64,000 nt of DNA from Paenibacillus lemnae (GTDB lineage Bacteria; Bacillota; Bacilli; Paenibacillales; Paenibacillaceae): NCBI RefSeq assembly GCF_012933385.1, contig NZ_JABBPN010000002.1, positions 345,366-409,365 of the forward strand, given 5' to 3'. Under the pieces are notes generated by a model. It did not search any database. It worked only from the letters and a program-made list of their open reading frames with translations, and was not told the DNA's origin. A program made the position numbers and the translations under genes. Positions 55,759 to 63,160 of this stretch are shown here, one piece after another (positions within the stretch are counted from its first letter, which is position 1; every line of letters starts with the position of its first letter).

Positions 55759-57336
55759 TTATTTCGTCAAGCTTTCATACTTTTCTTTATACGGCTGGTA
55801 CTGTTCAGTTGCCCAGGCTTCCAGCTTTGCCATCCCGATTTTTTCTGCTTTTGCCAGCATTTCGTCATAAGCTTTTTGAGCTTCAGCTTCTGTAGGTGCC
55901 AGATAAACCTTGGTGACTTCCGTTTTAACCATATTTTCAATGTTGGTTTGAATAATCTTTTCCGGTGAATCCGTGTCCGGGTTAATCATGCCGATAGCTG
56001 GATTGTAGGTAATAATTTTGGAGTACTCCTTCCCTTGACGAGTCGTTTCCGATCCATCCTTATAGGAGCTCAGTGCCATTCCTACTCCTGTTTCTGTTGG
56101 GACACCCCACCAGTAAACACCTTTTTGCTTCAGAACTTCCAGGTCCTGCACATTGTAGTTAAACTCCGGATAACCATCTTCGTTCCAAGTCCAGTCCTGA
56201 CCTTCAATGCCCCACTGGGCGGTGCGCCATCCTTCTTCCGAGTACAAATATTCCAGGAATTTCACGGTTGCTTCCACATTTTTATTGTCTTTTGTTACAT
56301 ACATGCCAAGTCCGCCAGTTCCGGTACTCGTAACCGAAGCGTCAGGCCCGAGAGGCTCGGCAAGCATCATAAATTCATTCCCTGTGTCTTTGCTGGCAGC
56401 ATTCAGACGATCTGCCCCTGAATAAGTCCAGGTATAAGCAAACCCCTTACCGGATACCATCATTTGTTCGGTTTCGGATTCATTCTTGTACGCGAAGTTT
56501 TCTGAAGTGACAAAACCGTTGCGATACAGACTGTTCATATACAGCATTGATTTTCGAGTAGCGTCCTGTCTGAGATAATATTGTATCTTCCCGTCTTTCT
56601 CCGCCAACCCGCCGACTGCACCAAATTGGGTATCGAAATAAGGGCGCTGCCAGTTCGGATTAAGAATGAGCGGACTCATTTCCGGATGTTTCTCCTTCAC
56701 AGCCGCAAATACCTGATCCAAATCCTCCAGTGACTTGATCTCCGGGTTTCCGAGCTCTTCCATAATATTTTTGTTAAGAACAAGGCCTGGAACCATCATG
56801 TGAGCGTAAGGACTTGCCTTCCATTCTTTCTCGGTAGAGAAATCGTTACGGATGGCGTAATAATTGCCGTCACTGACCGTATTTACGAATTCTTTAACCG
56901 GGTCAAACTTTACGTCCGGTGCGTATTTCGGGAAAATTTCGTTATAAGGAAGACTGATATTACCATCTGACATCAGCTTAAAGTTAAATGAGAGGACAAT
57001 ATCGGGCAAATCACCGGATGCTACCATCAATGCCAACTGCTTGTCGTCTGTAGCTACCGTAATTTTCGGTTTCACCCCGGTTGCTTCAGTGATTTTCTCC
57101 GGTATTTCACCTGTCCAGTCCTGGAACGGATACCATGTCGCATCGACAAACATGGACAGCTCAACTGGCCCATCATTTCCGCTGCTGCCGGCAGGTTCTT
57201 CTCCCTTCGTTCCATTATCACTTCCCGTACCTGCATTATTCCCTCCGCCGCCACCGCATCCCGCAAGAGCCGTACCTGCAATTAAAAATACCGCCAACAT
57301 TACGACAAGAAGCTTACTGTACTTCAACATCTTCAT
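55759..57336 (-). CDS. ABC transporter substrate-binding lipoprotein (LipO/LplA-like)
   Basis: 525 residues from ATG 57336, which has GGGGG at better spacing than the ATG at 57342. Signal peptide with lipobox TALAGC followed by Gly and Asn-rich linker. Long family 1 solute-binding protein typical of LplB/YtcP systems (ELSMFVDATWYPFQDWTGEIPE, LPDIVLSFNFKLMSDGN). It should bind an oligosaccharide or polysaccharide breakdown product. It follows the two permeases after a perfect palindrome. Confidence 0.9.
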   Translation of the reverse strand: MKMLKYSKLLVVMLAVFLIAGTALAGCGGGGGNNAGTGSDNGTKGEEPAGSSGNDGPVELSMFVDATWYPFQDWTGEIPEKITEATGVKPKITVATDDKQLALMVASGDLPDIVLSFNFKLMSDGNISLPYNEIFPKYAPDVKFDPVKEFVNTVSDGNYYAIRNDFSTEKEWKASPYAHMMVPGLVLNKNIMEELGNPEIKSLEDLDQVFAAVKEKHPEMSPLILNPNWQRPYFDTQFGAVGGLAEKDGKIQYYLRQDATRKSMLYMNSLYRNGFVTSENFAYKNESETEQMMVSGKGFAYTWTYSGADRLNAASKDTGNEFMMLAEPLGPDASVTSTGTGGLGMYVTKDNKNVEATVKFLEYLYSEEGWRTAQWGIEGQDWTWNEDGYPEFNYNVQDLEVLKQKGVYWWGVPTETGVGMALSSYKDGSETTRQGKEYSKIITYNPAIGMINPDTDSPEKIIQTNIENMVKTEVTKVYLAPTEAEAQKAYDEMLAKAEKIGMAKLEAWATEQYQPYKEKYESLTK

Positions 57337-57368
57337 AACCATCCCCCTTTGTCTGAATGTTTATTGTA

Positions 57369-57400
57369 GGTCACCAGCTCCAATATTGGAGCTGGTGACC
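57369..57400. other. Perfect 32-bp palindrome between permease and binding-protein genes
   Basis: GGTCACCAGCTCCAAT is followed immediately by its exact reverse complement. Lies 33 bp before the binding-protein start. As RNA it makes a 14-pair hairpin with minimal loop; no T-tract on the minus strand. Confidence 0.8.
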
Positions 57401-57411
57401 GAAAAACCTGA

Positions 57412-58293
57412 TCAGCCTTTTACTGAGCCTAACATCATGCCGGATACAAAATATTTCTGCAAAAACGGGTAAACGGCCAGAATCGGAACAATGGATACGA
57501 CCATCGCGGTCGCCTGCACCGAGAACGGTGTGACACTGGAGCGTGACATGGCCGCAGCCTGTGCATCACCAGTTGGCACCATGGACTGGTTGATTACCTG
57601 CATCATCCGGTACGTCAGGGTGCGAAGCCCTTCATCCTGTACGAAATAGGCCGAATCCAGCCAGGCATTCCACTGTCCTGACCCGATAAATAAAGCCATG
57701 GTAGCTAATAAAGGCATCGACACCGGAAGAATGATTTTAATGAAAATTCGCAGCTCTGAAGCTCCGTCAATTCTTGCCGATTCTCTCATTTCTTCCGGAA
57801 TATCGTTAAAGAAAGAAATAGCGATGAGCAGGAAAAACAAATTCAGCATGCCTGGAATGACGTAAACGCCGAAGGTGTTAATCAGTCCAAGACTTCTTAA
57901 CACGATGTAGAAGGCAATAATGCCGCCTGAGAAATTCATTGCGATGATGATAATCGTAAAATAGGTTTTGCGGAGGATCAGATCCCGCTTGGCAAGACCG
58001 TAAGCGACAAGCCCGGTAAACAGAACCCCTAAGAAGGTACCGACAACCGTACGGAGTACCGAAACACCGAACGCACTGATCCATTTCGCATCTTTCAGAA
58101 AATAGAGATAATTTTCGAAAGTGAATTGTCTGGGCCACAGATACATACCGCCTGAAGCGGTGTCGGTACCCGCATTAAATGTGATTAATAAGATATAGTA
58201 AAATGGATAAACCGTAACGAAAATAACGACGAGGAGAATTACCGAGATGATTGTGTCCAGCACACGATCCTCCGTTGTTTTTCTTCTGCGCAT
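57412..58293 (-). CDS. ABC transporter permease, YtcP-like (CUT1)
   Basis: 293 residues, six membrane helices. EAA motif PEEMRESARIDGASELRIFIKIILPVSMPLLATM. The C-terminus FLQKYFVSGMMLGSVKG is the standard YtcP ending. It pairs with the LplB-like permease upstream (31-bp gap). Confidence 0.92.
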   Translation of the reverse strand: MRRRKTTEDRVLDTIISVILLVVIFVTVYPFYYILLITFNAGTDTASGGMYLWPRQFTFENYLYFLKDAKWISAFGVSVLRTVVGTFLGVLFTGLVAYGLAKRDLILRKTYFTIIIIAMNFSGGIIAFYIVLRSLGLINTFGVYVIPGMLNLFFLLIAISFFNDIPEEMRESARIDGASELRIFIKIILPVSMPLLATMALFIGSGQWNAWLDSAYFVQDEGLRTLTYRMMQVINQSMVPTGDAQAAAMSRSSVTPFSVQATAMVVSIVPILAVYPFLQKYFVSGMMLGSVKG

Positions 58294-58324
58294 AAGTAAT
58301 CACCACCCTTGTATGTCTGGTTCA

Positions 58325-59320
58325 TTAGAACAATCCCTGGCCTGTAAAGCGTTTGGCAAGCGCATTGCTGGAGAAGATCAGGATCACGGATATGACGGAC
58401 TGCATCAAATCAATCGCTGTAGCGAAGGAGAATCTGCCTTGTGCAAGTCCAATATTAAACGCATACGTCTGAATAATCTGTGATTTTTCACTGTTAATCG
58501 TGTTGCCGAGCAGCATGGATTGTTCGAAATTCGAACCGACCAGGCCTCCGCCGAGCATGCTTCCGATCGTCAGAATCAAGACCACGATGGCTGCGCCCTT
58601 CAATCCCGGCAGGGTAATATGAATGATCCGTTTGAGGCGTCCCGCCCCATCGATCTCCGCCGCTTCATACAGTGAAGGATCAATGCCGGCAAGTGCTGCA
58701 AGGAAAATGATCGTCCACCAGCCTGCTTCCTTCCATACCGCCGTAGATACCGCAAGGCCCCAGAATGCATCCGGATCTGTGAGAATGGACAGCGGTTCTT
58801 TAATAATGTTCAGCGAGAGCAGAGCATCATTGACGATTCCGAAGCCTGATGAAAAGAAAGCAAAGGCTATACCGGTTACAACCACCCATGAGATAAAATG
58901 CGGCAAATAACTCACCGTCTGCACGAAACGCTTCAAGAAGACATTCTTGACTTCACTCAGGATAATAGCAAAGAGAATCGGAATCGGATACGAAAAAAAG
59001 ATTTTCAACAAGCTGAGCACCAGCGTATTCCGTACCAGTGTCGGGAAATTGTAGTCGTTAATCAGCTCTTTAAAATGTGCCAGCCCTACCCAGGAGCTGC
59101 TGAAAATGCCTTCAATTCCTGAGGATATCTTATAGTTCTTGAAAGCAATGATAATTCCGAACATTGGAATATAACTGAACAGGAATAGGAACAGAAGTCC
59201 GATCCAGACAAAGATCTGGAAGGGTAATTGCTTCTTGAACTGTTTCGCAAGTACCGTTTTTTGAATGATGTCCACTTCTCCTTTCAGATATGTCCTGGAT
59301 GAGTGTGTGCTGCGCAGCAT
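58325..59320 (-). CDS. ABC transporter permease, LplB-like (CUT1)
   Basis: 331 residues as drawn from ATG 59320. The family usually starts close to the segment IIQKTVLAKQFKKQLPFQIFVWIG, and a good GGAGAAG ribosome site lies just before GTG/ATC/ATT codons at about 59270-59280, so the true start may be there with a rare codon. EAA motif DPSLYEAAEIDGAGRLKRIIHITLPGLKG is intact. It is the first gene of the minus-strand transporter operon. Confidence 0.88.
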   Translation of the reverse strand: MLRSTHSSRTYLKGEVDIIQKTVLAKQFKKQLPFQIFVWIGLLFLFLFSYIPMFGIIIAFKNYKISSGIEGIFSSSWVGLAHFKELINDYNFPTLVRNTLVLSLLKIFFSYPIPILFAIILSEVKNVFLKRFVQTVSYLPHFISWVVVTGIAFAFFSSGFGIVNDALLSLNIIKEPLSILTDPDAFWGLAVSTAVWKEAGWWTIIFLAALAGIDPSLYEAAEIDGAGRLKRIIHITLPGLKGAAIVVLILTIGSMLGGGLVGSNFEQSMLLGNTINSEKSQIIQTYAFNIGLAQGRFSFATAIDLMQSVISVILIFSSNALAKRFTGQGLF

Positions 59321-59698
59321 CTCTTGAATTCAATTATAAAAGCGCATACATTTTATGAAAACGGTTCATTTCGCAGAAACTACTGTCCTTTTTCAAGGCG
59401 GGCAGGGCGATTAATGATAACGTTTTATCATTAATCATGTTGAGAAAATGAGTGGGGCCAGCCACAAATGCTCCATCGAGTTCATATTGAAGCTCTTTTG
59501 CTGCCTGACAATTACTTCCCAGCTTTGCAACTGTCTGAAATATCTTATCTATATATCAAAAATAAGTTATTCTTATCTTACATTCATTCGTAGGTGACCA
59601 TGGTTTCCTATTAAGGATTAGCGGCATTCCTACAGCTGTAAACATTCGATCACAATCGAAATGTGTTAAAAATAAGAGGCATAATCGAGGTGTTATTC
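59321..59698. other. Intergenic region with palindrome (59409-59436) and a cryptic minus-strand frame
   Basis: GATTAATGATAA and its exact reverse complement flank CGTT at 59409-59436, an operator- or hairpin-like signal. A minus-strand frame without start codon (about 59540 to TAA at 59334) reads FQTVAKLGSNCQAAKELQYEL, then DGAFVAGPTHFLNMINDK, and looks protein-like; it may be the relic of a gene. The promoter of the LplB operon must also lie here. Confidence 0.5.
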
Positions 59699-60784
59699 AT
59701 GTTAAACAATGATACAACGAAGCAATTGAATATTCAGTATCCTATCGTACAAGCTCCGATGGCAGGAGGAATAACCACACCGAATTTTGTGGCTGAGGTT
59801 TCAAACAATGGCGGTCTTGGAATGATTGGTGCAGGCTATTTAACGCCGAGTCAAACAAGAGAACAAATTAGGGAAGTCAAGCAGTTAACCTCTAACCCTT
59901 TTGGCATTAATTTATTTGTACCTAACCAATTTGAAATTACACACGATACCATCGAATCCGCAAACCGATTGCTGCACTCTATTCATCAACAGTTAAATAT
60001 AGAAGAATTCGGAATTGAGGTGCCAGAATCCAATCAAATAATGAGAAGTTTTGTTGACCAGCTTCAAGTTGTTATTGAAGAAAATGTGCCCATTTGTTCG
60101 TTTACTTTTGGTCTCCCTTCCAAGGAAGTCATTGCTGAGCTTAAACAGCATCAGATCACTGTCATAGGAACCGCTACTACAGTTAGAGAGGCTGTTGAAG
60201 TCGAAAACTCTGGAATGGATATGGTTGTTGTTCAAGGCAGTGAAGCAGGGGGACACCGCGGGAATTTCATTGATAATCATGAAGATAGCCTTATCGGTTT
60301 AATGTCGCTGATACCTCAAGTCGCTGAATGTGTAAGTATACCTGTTATTGCAGCCGGAGGTATTATGAACGGCAGAGGTGTAATAGCCGCAATGATTTTA
60401 GGGGCCGAGGCAGTGCAAATGGGGACAGCCTTCTTAACATGTACAGAAAGCGGAGCTCATGACATTCATAAAGAGGCCATTTTAAATGCACAAGAAGATC
60501 AAACCACGTTGACTCGTGCTTTTTCAGGTAAATGGGCACGAGGCATTAAGAACAATTTCATATCAGAAATGAAAGATCATGAACGGTTACTGCCTGACTT
60601 TCCAATTCAAAACATGCTGACTCAACGCATTAGAAAAACAGGCAGTGAACAGCGTAATCCAGAATTCATGTCTCTCTGGTCTGGACAGAGCCCTGGGCTC
60701 GCACAACATCAAACGGTCAAAAAATTAATGAGAGATATCGTGAGTGAGATGAAAAAATTCAATTTTGCAGATGAATCAATTTAA
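59699..60784 (+). CDS. Nitronate monooxygenase (2-nitropropane dioxygenase family)
   Basis: 361 residues from ATG 59699 (GAGGTG upstream; the frame extends to 59663). FMN-binding TIM barrel: YPIVQAPMAGGITTPNFVAEV, GGLGMIGAGYL, the catalytic GSEAGGHRG and AGGIMNGRGVIAAMILGAEAVQMGTAFL. It oxidises toxic alkyl nitronates. Codon use is visibly A+T-richer than the transporter genes beside it, and a transposase relic and Rhs debris follow, so it may have come by transfer. Its end overlaps the transposase relic tail-to-tail. Confidence 0.9.
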   Translation: MLNNDTTKQLNIQYPIVQAPMAGGITTPNFVAEVSNNGGLGMIGAGYLTPSQTREQIREVKQLTSNPFGINLFVPNQFEITHDTIESANRLLHSIHQQLNIEEFGIEVPESNQIMRSFVDQLQVVIEENVPICSFTFGLPSKEVIAELKQHQITVIGTATTVREAVEVENSGMDMVVVQGSEAGGHRGNFIDNHEDSLIGLMSLIPQVAECVSIPVIAAGGIMNGRGVIAAMILGAEAVQMGTAFLTCTESGAHDIHKEAILNAQEDQTTLTRAFSGKWARGIKNNFISEMKDHERLLPDFPIQNMLTQRIRKTGSEQRNPEFMSLWSGQSPGLAQHQTVKKLMRDIVSEMKKFNFADESI

Positions 60785-60877
60785 TCTTGAATACGAAGCC
60801 GTTTTAAAGCGATCTTTTTGCTCCATTTCGTATAACTCTTGAAGGGAAAACAAGCTCTCGTGTCGAATATATGGCAT
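60776..60877 (-). pseudogene. Transposase N-terminal remnant (IS4/IS1182-like opening)
   Basis: A minus-strand ATG with AAAAAGGAGG at good spacing opens MPYIRHESLFSLQELYEMEQ followed by KDRF, a beginning common to firmicute IS transposases. After about 25 residues the sequence runs into the downstream end of the nitronate monooxygenase gene and stops. Only the 5' end of the insertion sequence survives. Confidence 0.6.
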
Positions 60878-61014
60878 GGGAGTTCCTCCTTTTTATCTCT
60901 GTGTTTTGGTCGTACTTAACACTTTCGAGATTTGGGGAGGTTCTCCTTTTTCTATGCTTGAAAAGTCAGTCAGGTCAAGGCTTAGGAATTATGAAATTGA
61001 TTCAATTCTCTATG

Positions 61015-61640
61015 AATCTAACAATCTTCTGGAGTCAGCGGGCTGCCCCAGATGTCGTAGGTGTATTGGTTCAGCTGCATACCATCGGCGGCATACAGCC
61101 CCGTGACATCGCCGTGGCCATTGTGCAGGTAGTAGGCTTTGCTGCCGGTTGCGTCCTCGCGGTACAACAGCTGCTCTCCCCGCACATAACGCACCTTGAA
61201 GGTGACGGCCCCGCCGCTCACGGTGCCTTCTGCAATAATGTTCATTCCATCGTAATAATAACGCGTCGTGGTGGCAACTCCGCTTACAGTCTCTGTACGT
61301 TCCGTCATCAGGCCGTCGCCATTGTACCGGTATGTGACTTCAGCTCCTCCGCGCTGGACGGTACTCAGCTGCTCGGCATCATCATAGGTGTATTCCACAT
61401 TGTCCGTATGCGGGGACTGGATACTGGGCTGCAGTGTCAGACGGTTGCCCTTCGCATCGTAGCTGAATTGCCCACTTCTGATCCCTTCGGTTCGATAGAC
61501 GATGTCGCCATTATGATCATGGCCGTATTCATATGTTTCGGCAAATGCGGCTCTCAAAACCATCCCGAAGATAGGTTGTAACCAGCTGTCCGCCAGCCAG
61601 CTTGGTCTGGTACAACTGTGAAGATTTTTTTATAAATTGG
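61015..61640 (-). pseudogene. Degenerate Rhs/YD-repeat core fragment
   Basis: Matches the Rhs core at 63280-63960 with long near-identical stretches (SPHTDNVEYTYDDAEQLSTV, GLMTERTETVSGVA). Relative to that copy it has a frame-breaking deletion near 61560, lacks one YD-repeat unit (after SYDAKGNRLTLQ), and ends at IWGSPLTPEDC before the FRYSGEYWDE/RFIQEDRF end. An open frame of 181 residues (61018-61563) remains, but it has no toxin tip or upstream part. It borders the transposase remnant region. Confidence 0.85.
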
Positions 61641-61646
61641 ATAGGT

Positions 61647-61688
61647 GCAAAAAAAGAGCCTTGAAAGGCATAAAGCCAATCAAGGTCA
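61647..61688 (-). terminator. Terminator after the putative immunity gene
   Basis: On the minus strand CCTTGA..GGC pairs with GCC..TCAAGG and is followed by CTC and seven T. It begins 13 bp after the stop of the gene at 61701. Confidence 0.8.
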
Positions 61689-61700
61689 CTATTTAGAAAA

Positions 61701-62315
61701 TCAAAAAGAAGATTGTTTGTTAAAGTAATTAATTGTCAATAAATCCGAAAAATCTTCTGGAACTTTTTTATTTGTATATTGAAGTGGAATTAGTTCATTT
61801 ATCGCCTTATCAACGGTGCGCCATGTAGATAGCTGTAGTTGGTCTAGCTCATTTCTTGTTGCCAATACACATACTCCATGACTTCGCTCCCCCCAAATAG
61901 CCCAACTTTTTGAAGGGGATACCCAAACTACTACATCTGAGTTAAATACAACTGCATCTGCCGGGCTTCCTTCTGGCTCAAGTTCTAAAATACTCCAATA
62001 ATCGTCAGTAGAACTGGTAGTAGGTATTTTAAACCAACTATAGTATCCAAACTCCTTATAAAAATAGTCAATTGGATTTGGCTCAATGACTGCCATAAGG
62101 ACGTAAGAATCTGCCGATTGTAATGCTAGGCTCTGAATTGTTTCCCAAAATTCTGCGCTCATAGACCAATCAAATTCTTCAAACACAAACTTATTTAATG
62201 GAGGCTGAAAAACTTGATTTGGCAGTCTAAACCCATCAATAATGATTTGATTAATTAACGATTGAAAGATATTAAATTCTTTTTTCTCCTTAATAATCAC
62301 AGTTTTTTTATTCAT
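61701..62315 (-). CDS. Putative immunity protein for the Rhs toxin
   Basis: 204 residues, cytoplasmic, A+T-rich. No family recognised with certainty. Notable sequence: FEEFDWSMSAEFWETIQSLA, FGYYSWFKIPTTSSTDDYWS and SDVVVWVSPSKSWAIWGERSHG. It starts 2 bp after the toxin-tip stop on the same strand and is followed by its own terminator, the standard place of an immunity gene in polymorphic toxin loci. The function is inferred from position only. Confidence 0.65.
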   Translation of the reverse strand: MNKKTVIIKEKKEFNIFQSLINQIIIDGFRLPNQVFQPPLNKFVFEEFDWSMSAEFWETIQSLALQSADSYVLMAVIEPNPIDYFYKEFGYYSWFKIPTTSSTDDYWSILELEPEGSPADAVVFNSDVVVWVSPSKSWAIWGERSHGVCVLATRNELDQLQLSTWRTVDKAINELIPLQYTNKKVPEDFSDLLTINYFNKQSSF

Positions 62316-62317
62316 TT

Positions 62318-62863
62318 TTATTTCCCCAGTCTAATTTTAACATCAATTTTTTTACTGCCTTTTTTGTAATAATCTGCGCTCGTTTCACCTGTTGATTTTG
62401 CACCTTCTCGTATGGAATATCTCGCTCCGTCTTTCTCATAATTCACTGCTTTCCCATCCTTACTGATCGATCTAGTCCACCCTTCTTCTATTAAGTTCTC
62501 CTCAAACTTTTCTCTAGTTACACCAGTTCTTCTGTTATGAAATCGACTAGTTGGTTCTGTTACATCCTTGTACTTGGATGCTTTACCCGCACCCTTGGAA
62601 GCAGACTTAGACATCTTGCCATAAGGGCTCATACCAAAAAGAAGTAGTCCTGCCCTAGCAAAATGCTCGGCTGAATAGGGATCTTCCTTACTTACTTCTG
62701 CATATTTTCTCAATTCAGTTACTGAACCGTTAGTCCAGTAATCTAATGCAGTATCCCATGATTTATGCTGTTCCTTAATATAAACCCAGCCATTAGAAAC
62801 ATCCTGCTTAAATCCAACCCCATGCTTCTTCAATCCATTCGGGCGCGTATCCTTTGGGATCAA
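62318..62863 (-). CDS. Rhs C-terminal toxin tip, out of frame with its core
   Basis: The frame reads through the core/toxin junction (GFKQDVSNGWVYIKEQHKSW) and a linker (YSAEHFARAGLLLFGMSPYG), then the tip KFEENLIEEGWTRSISKDGK... ending KKGSKKIDVKIRLGK. The basic, short C-terminal domain resembles polymorphic-toxin nuclease tips but no motif identifies it. It is in a different frame from the Rhs core that should carry it, so without frameshifting it would only be made from an internal start, if at all. The ATG at 62863 has no clear ribosome site. Confidence 0.7.
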   Translation of the reverse strand: MIPKDTRPNGLKKHGVGFKQDVSNGWVYIKEQHKSWDTALDYWTNGSVTELRKYAEVSKEDPYSAEHFARAGLLLFGMSPYGKMSKSASKGAGKASKYKDVTEPTSRFHNRRTGVTREKFEENLIEEGWTRSISKDGKAVNYEKDGARYSIREGAKSTGETSADYYKKGSKKIDVKIRLGK

Positions 62864-63160
62864 TATATCTTAGCGGATTATTCTCCACATACACATATGG
62901 ATTCAAGCTGCTCGGGCGGTTCATGTACCCTTCAAATCTATCTTCTTGGATAAACCGTCCCAGTCCCGGATAAACCCAGCCATTAGAAACATCCTGCTTA
63001 AATCCAACCCCATGCTTCTTCAATCCATTCGGGCGCGTATCCTTTGGGATCAATATATCTCAGCGGATTATTTTCCACATACACATATGGATTCAAGCTG
63101 CTCGGGCGGTTCATGTACCCTTCAAATCTATCTTCTTGGATAAACCGTCCCAGTCCCGGA
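62781..63160 (-). repeat. 190-bp tandem direct duplication at the Rhs core-toxin junction
   Basis: Two nearly identical units: the second begins at 62971, exactly 190 bp after the first at 62781. Each encodes the end of the core (PGLGRFIQEDRFEGYMNRPS, ENNPLRYIDPKGYAPEW) plus the first residues of the toxin segment. They differ at few positions (for example TCTTAGCGG versus TCTCAGCGG). The unit length leaves remainder 1 when divided by 3. Confidence 0.92.
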
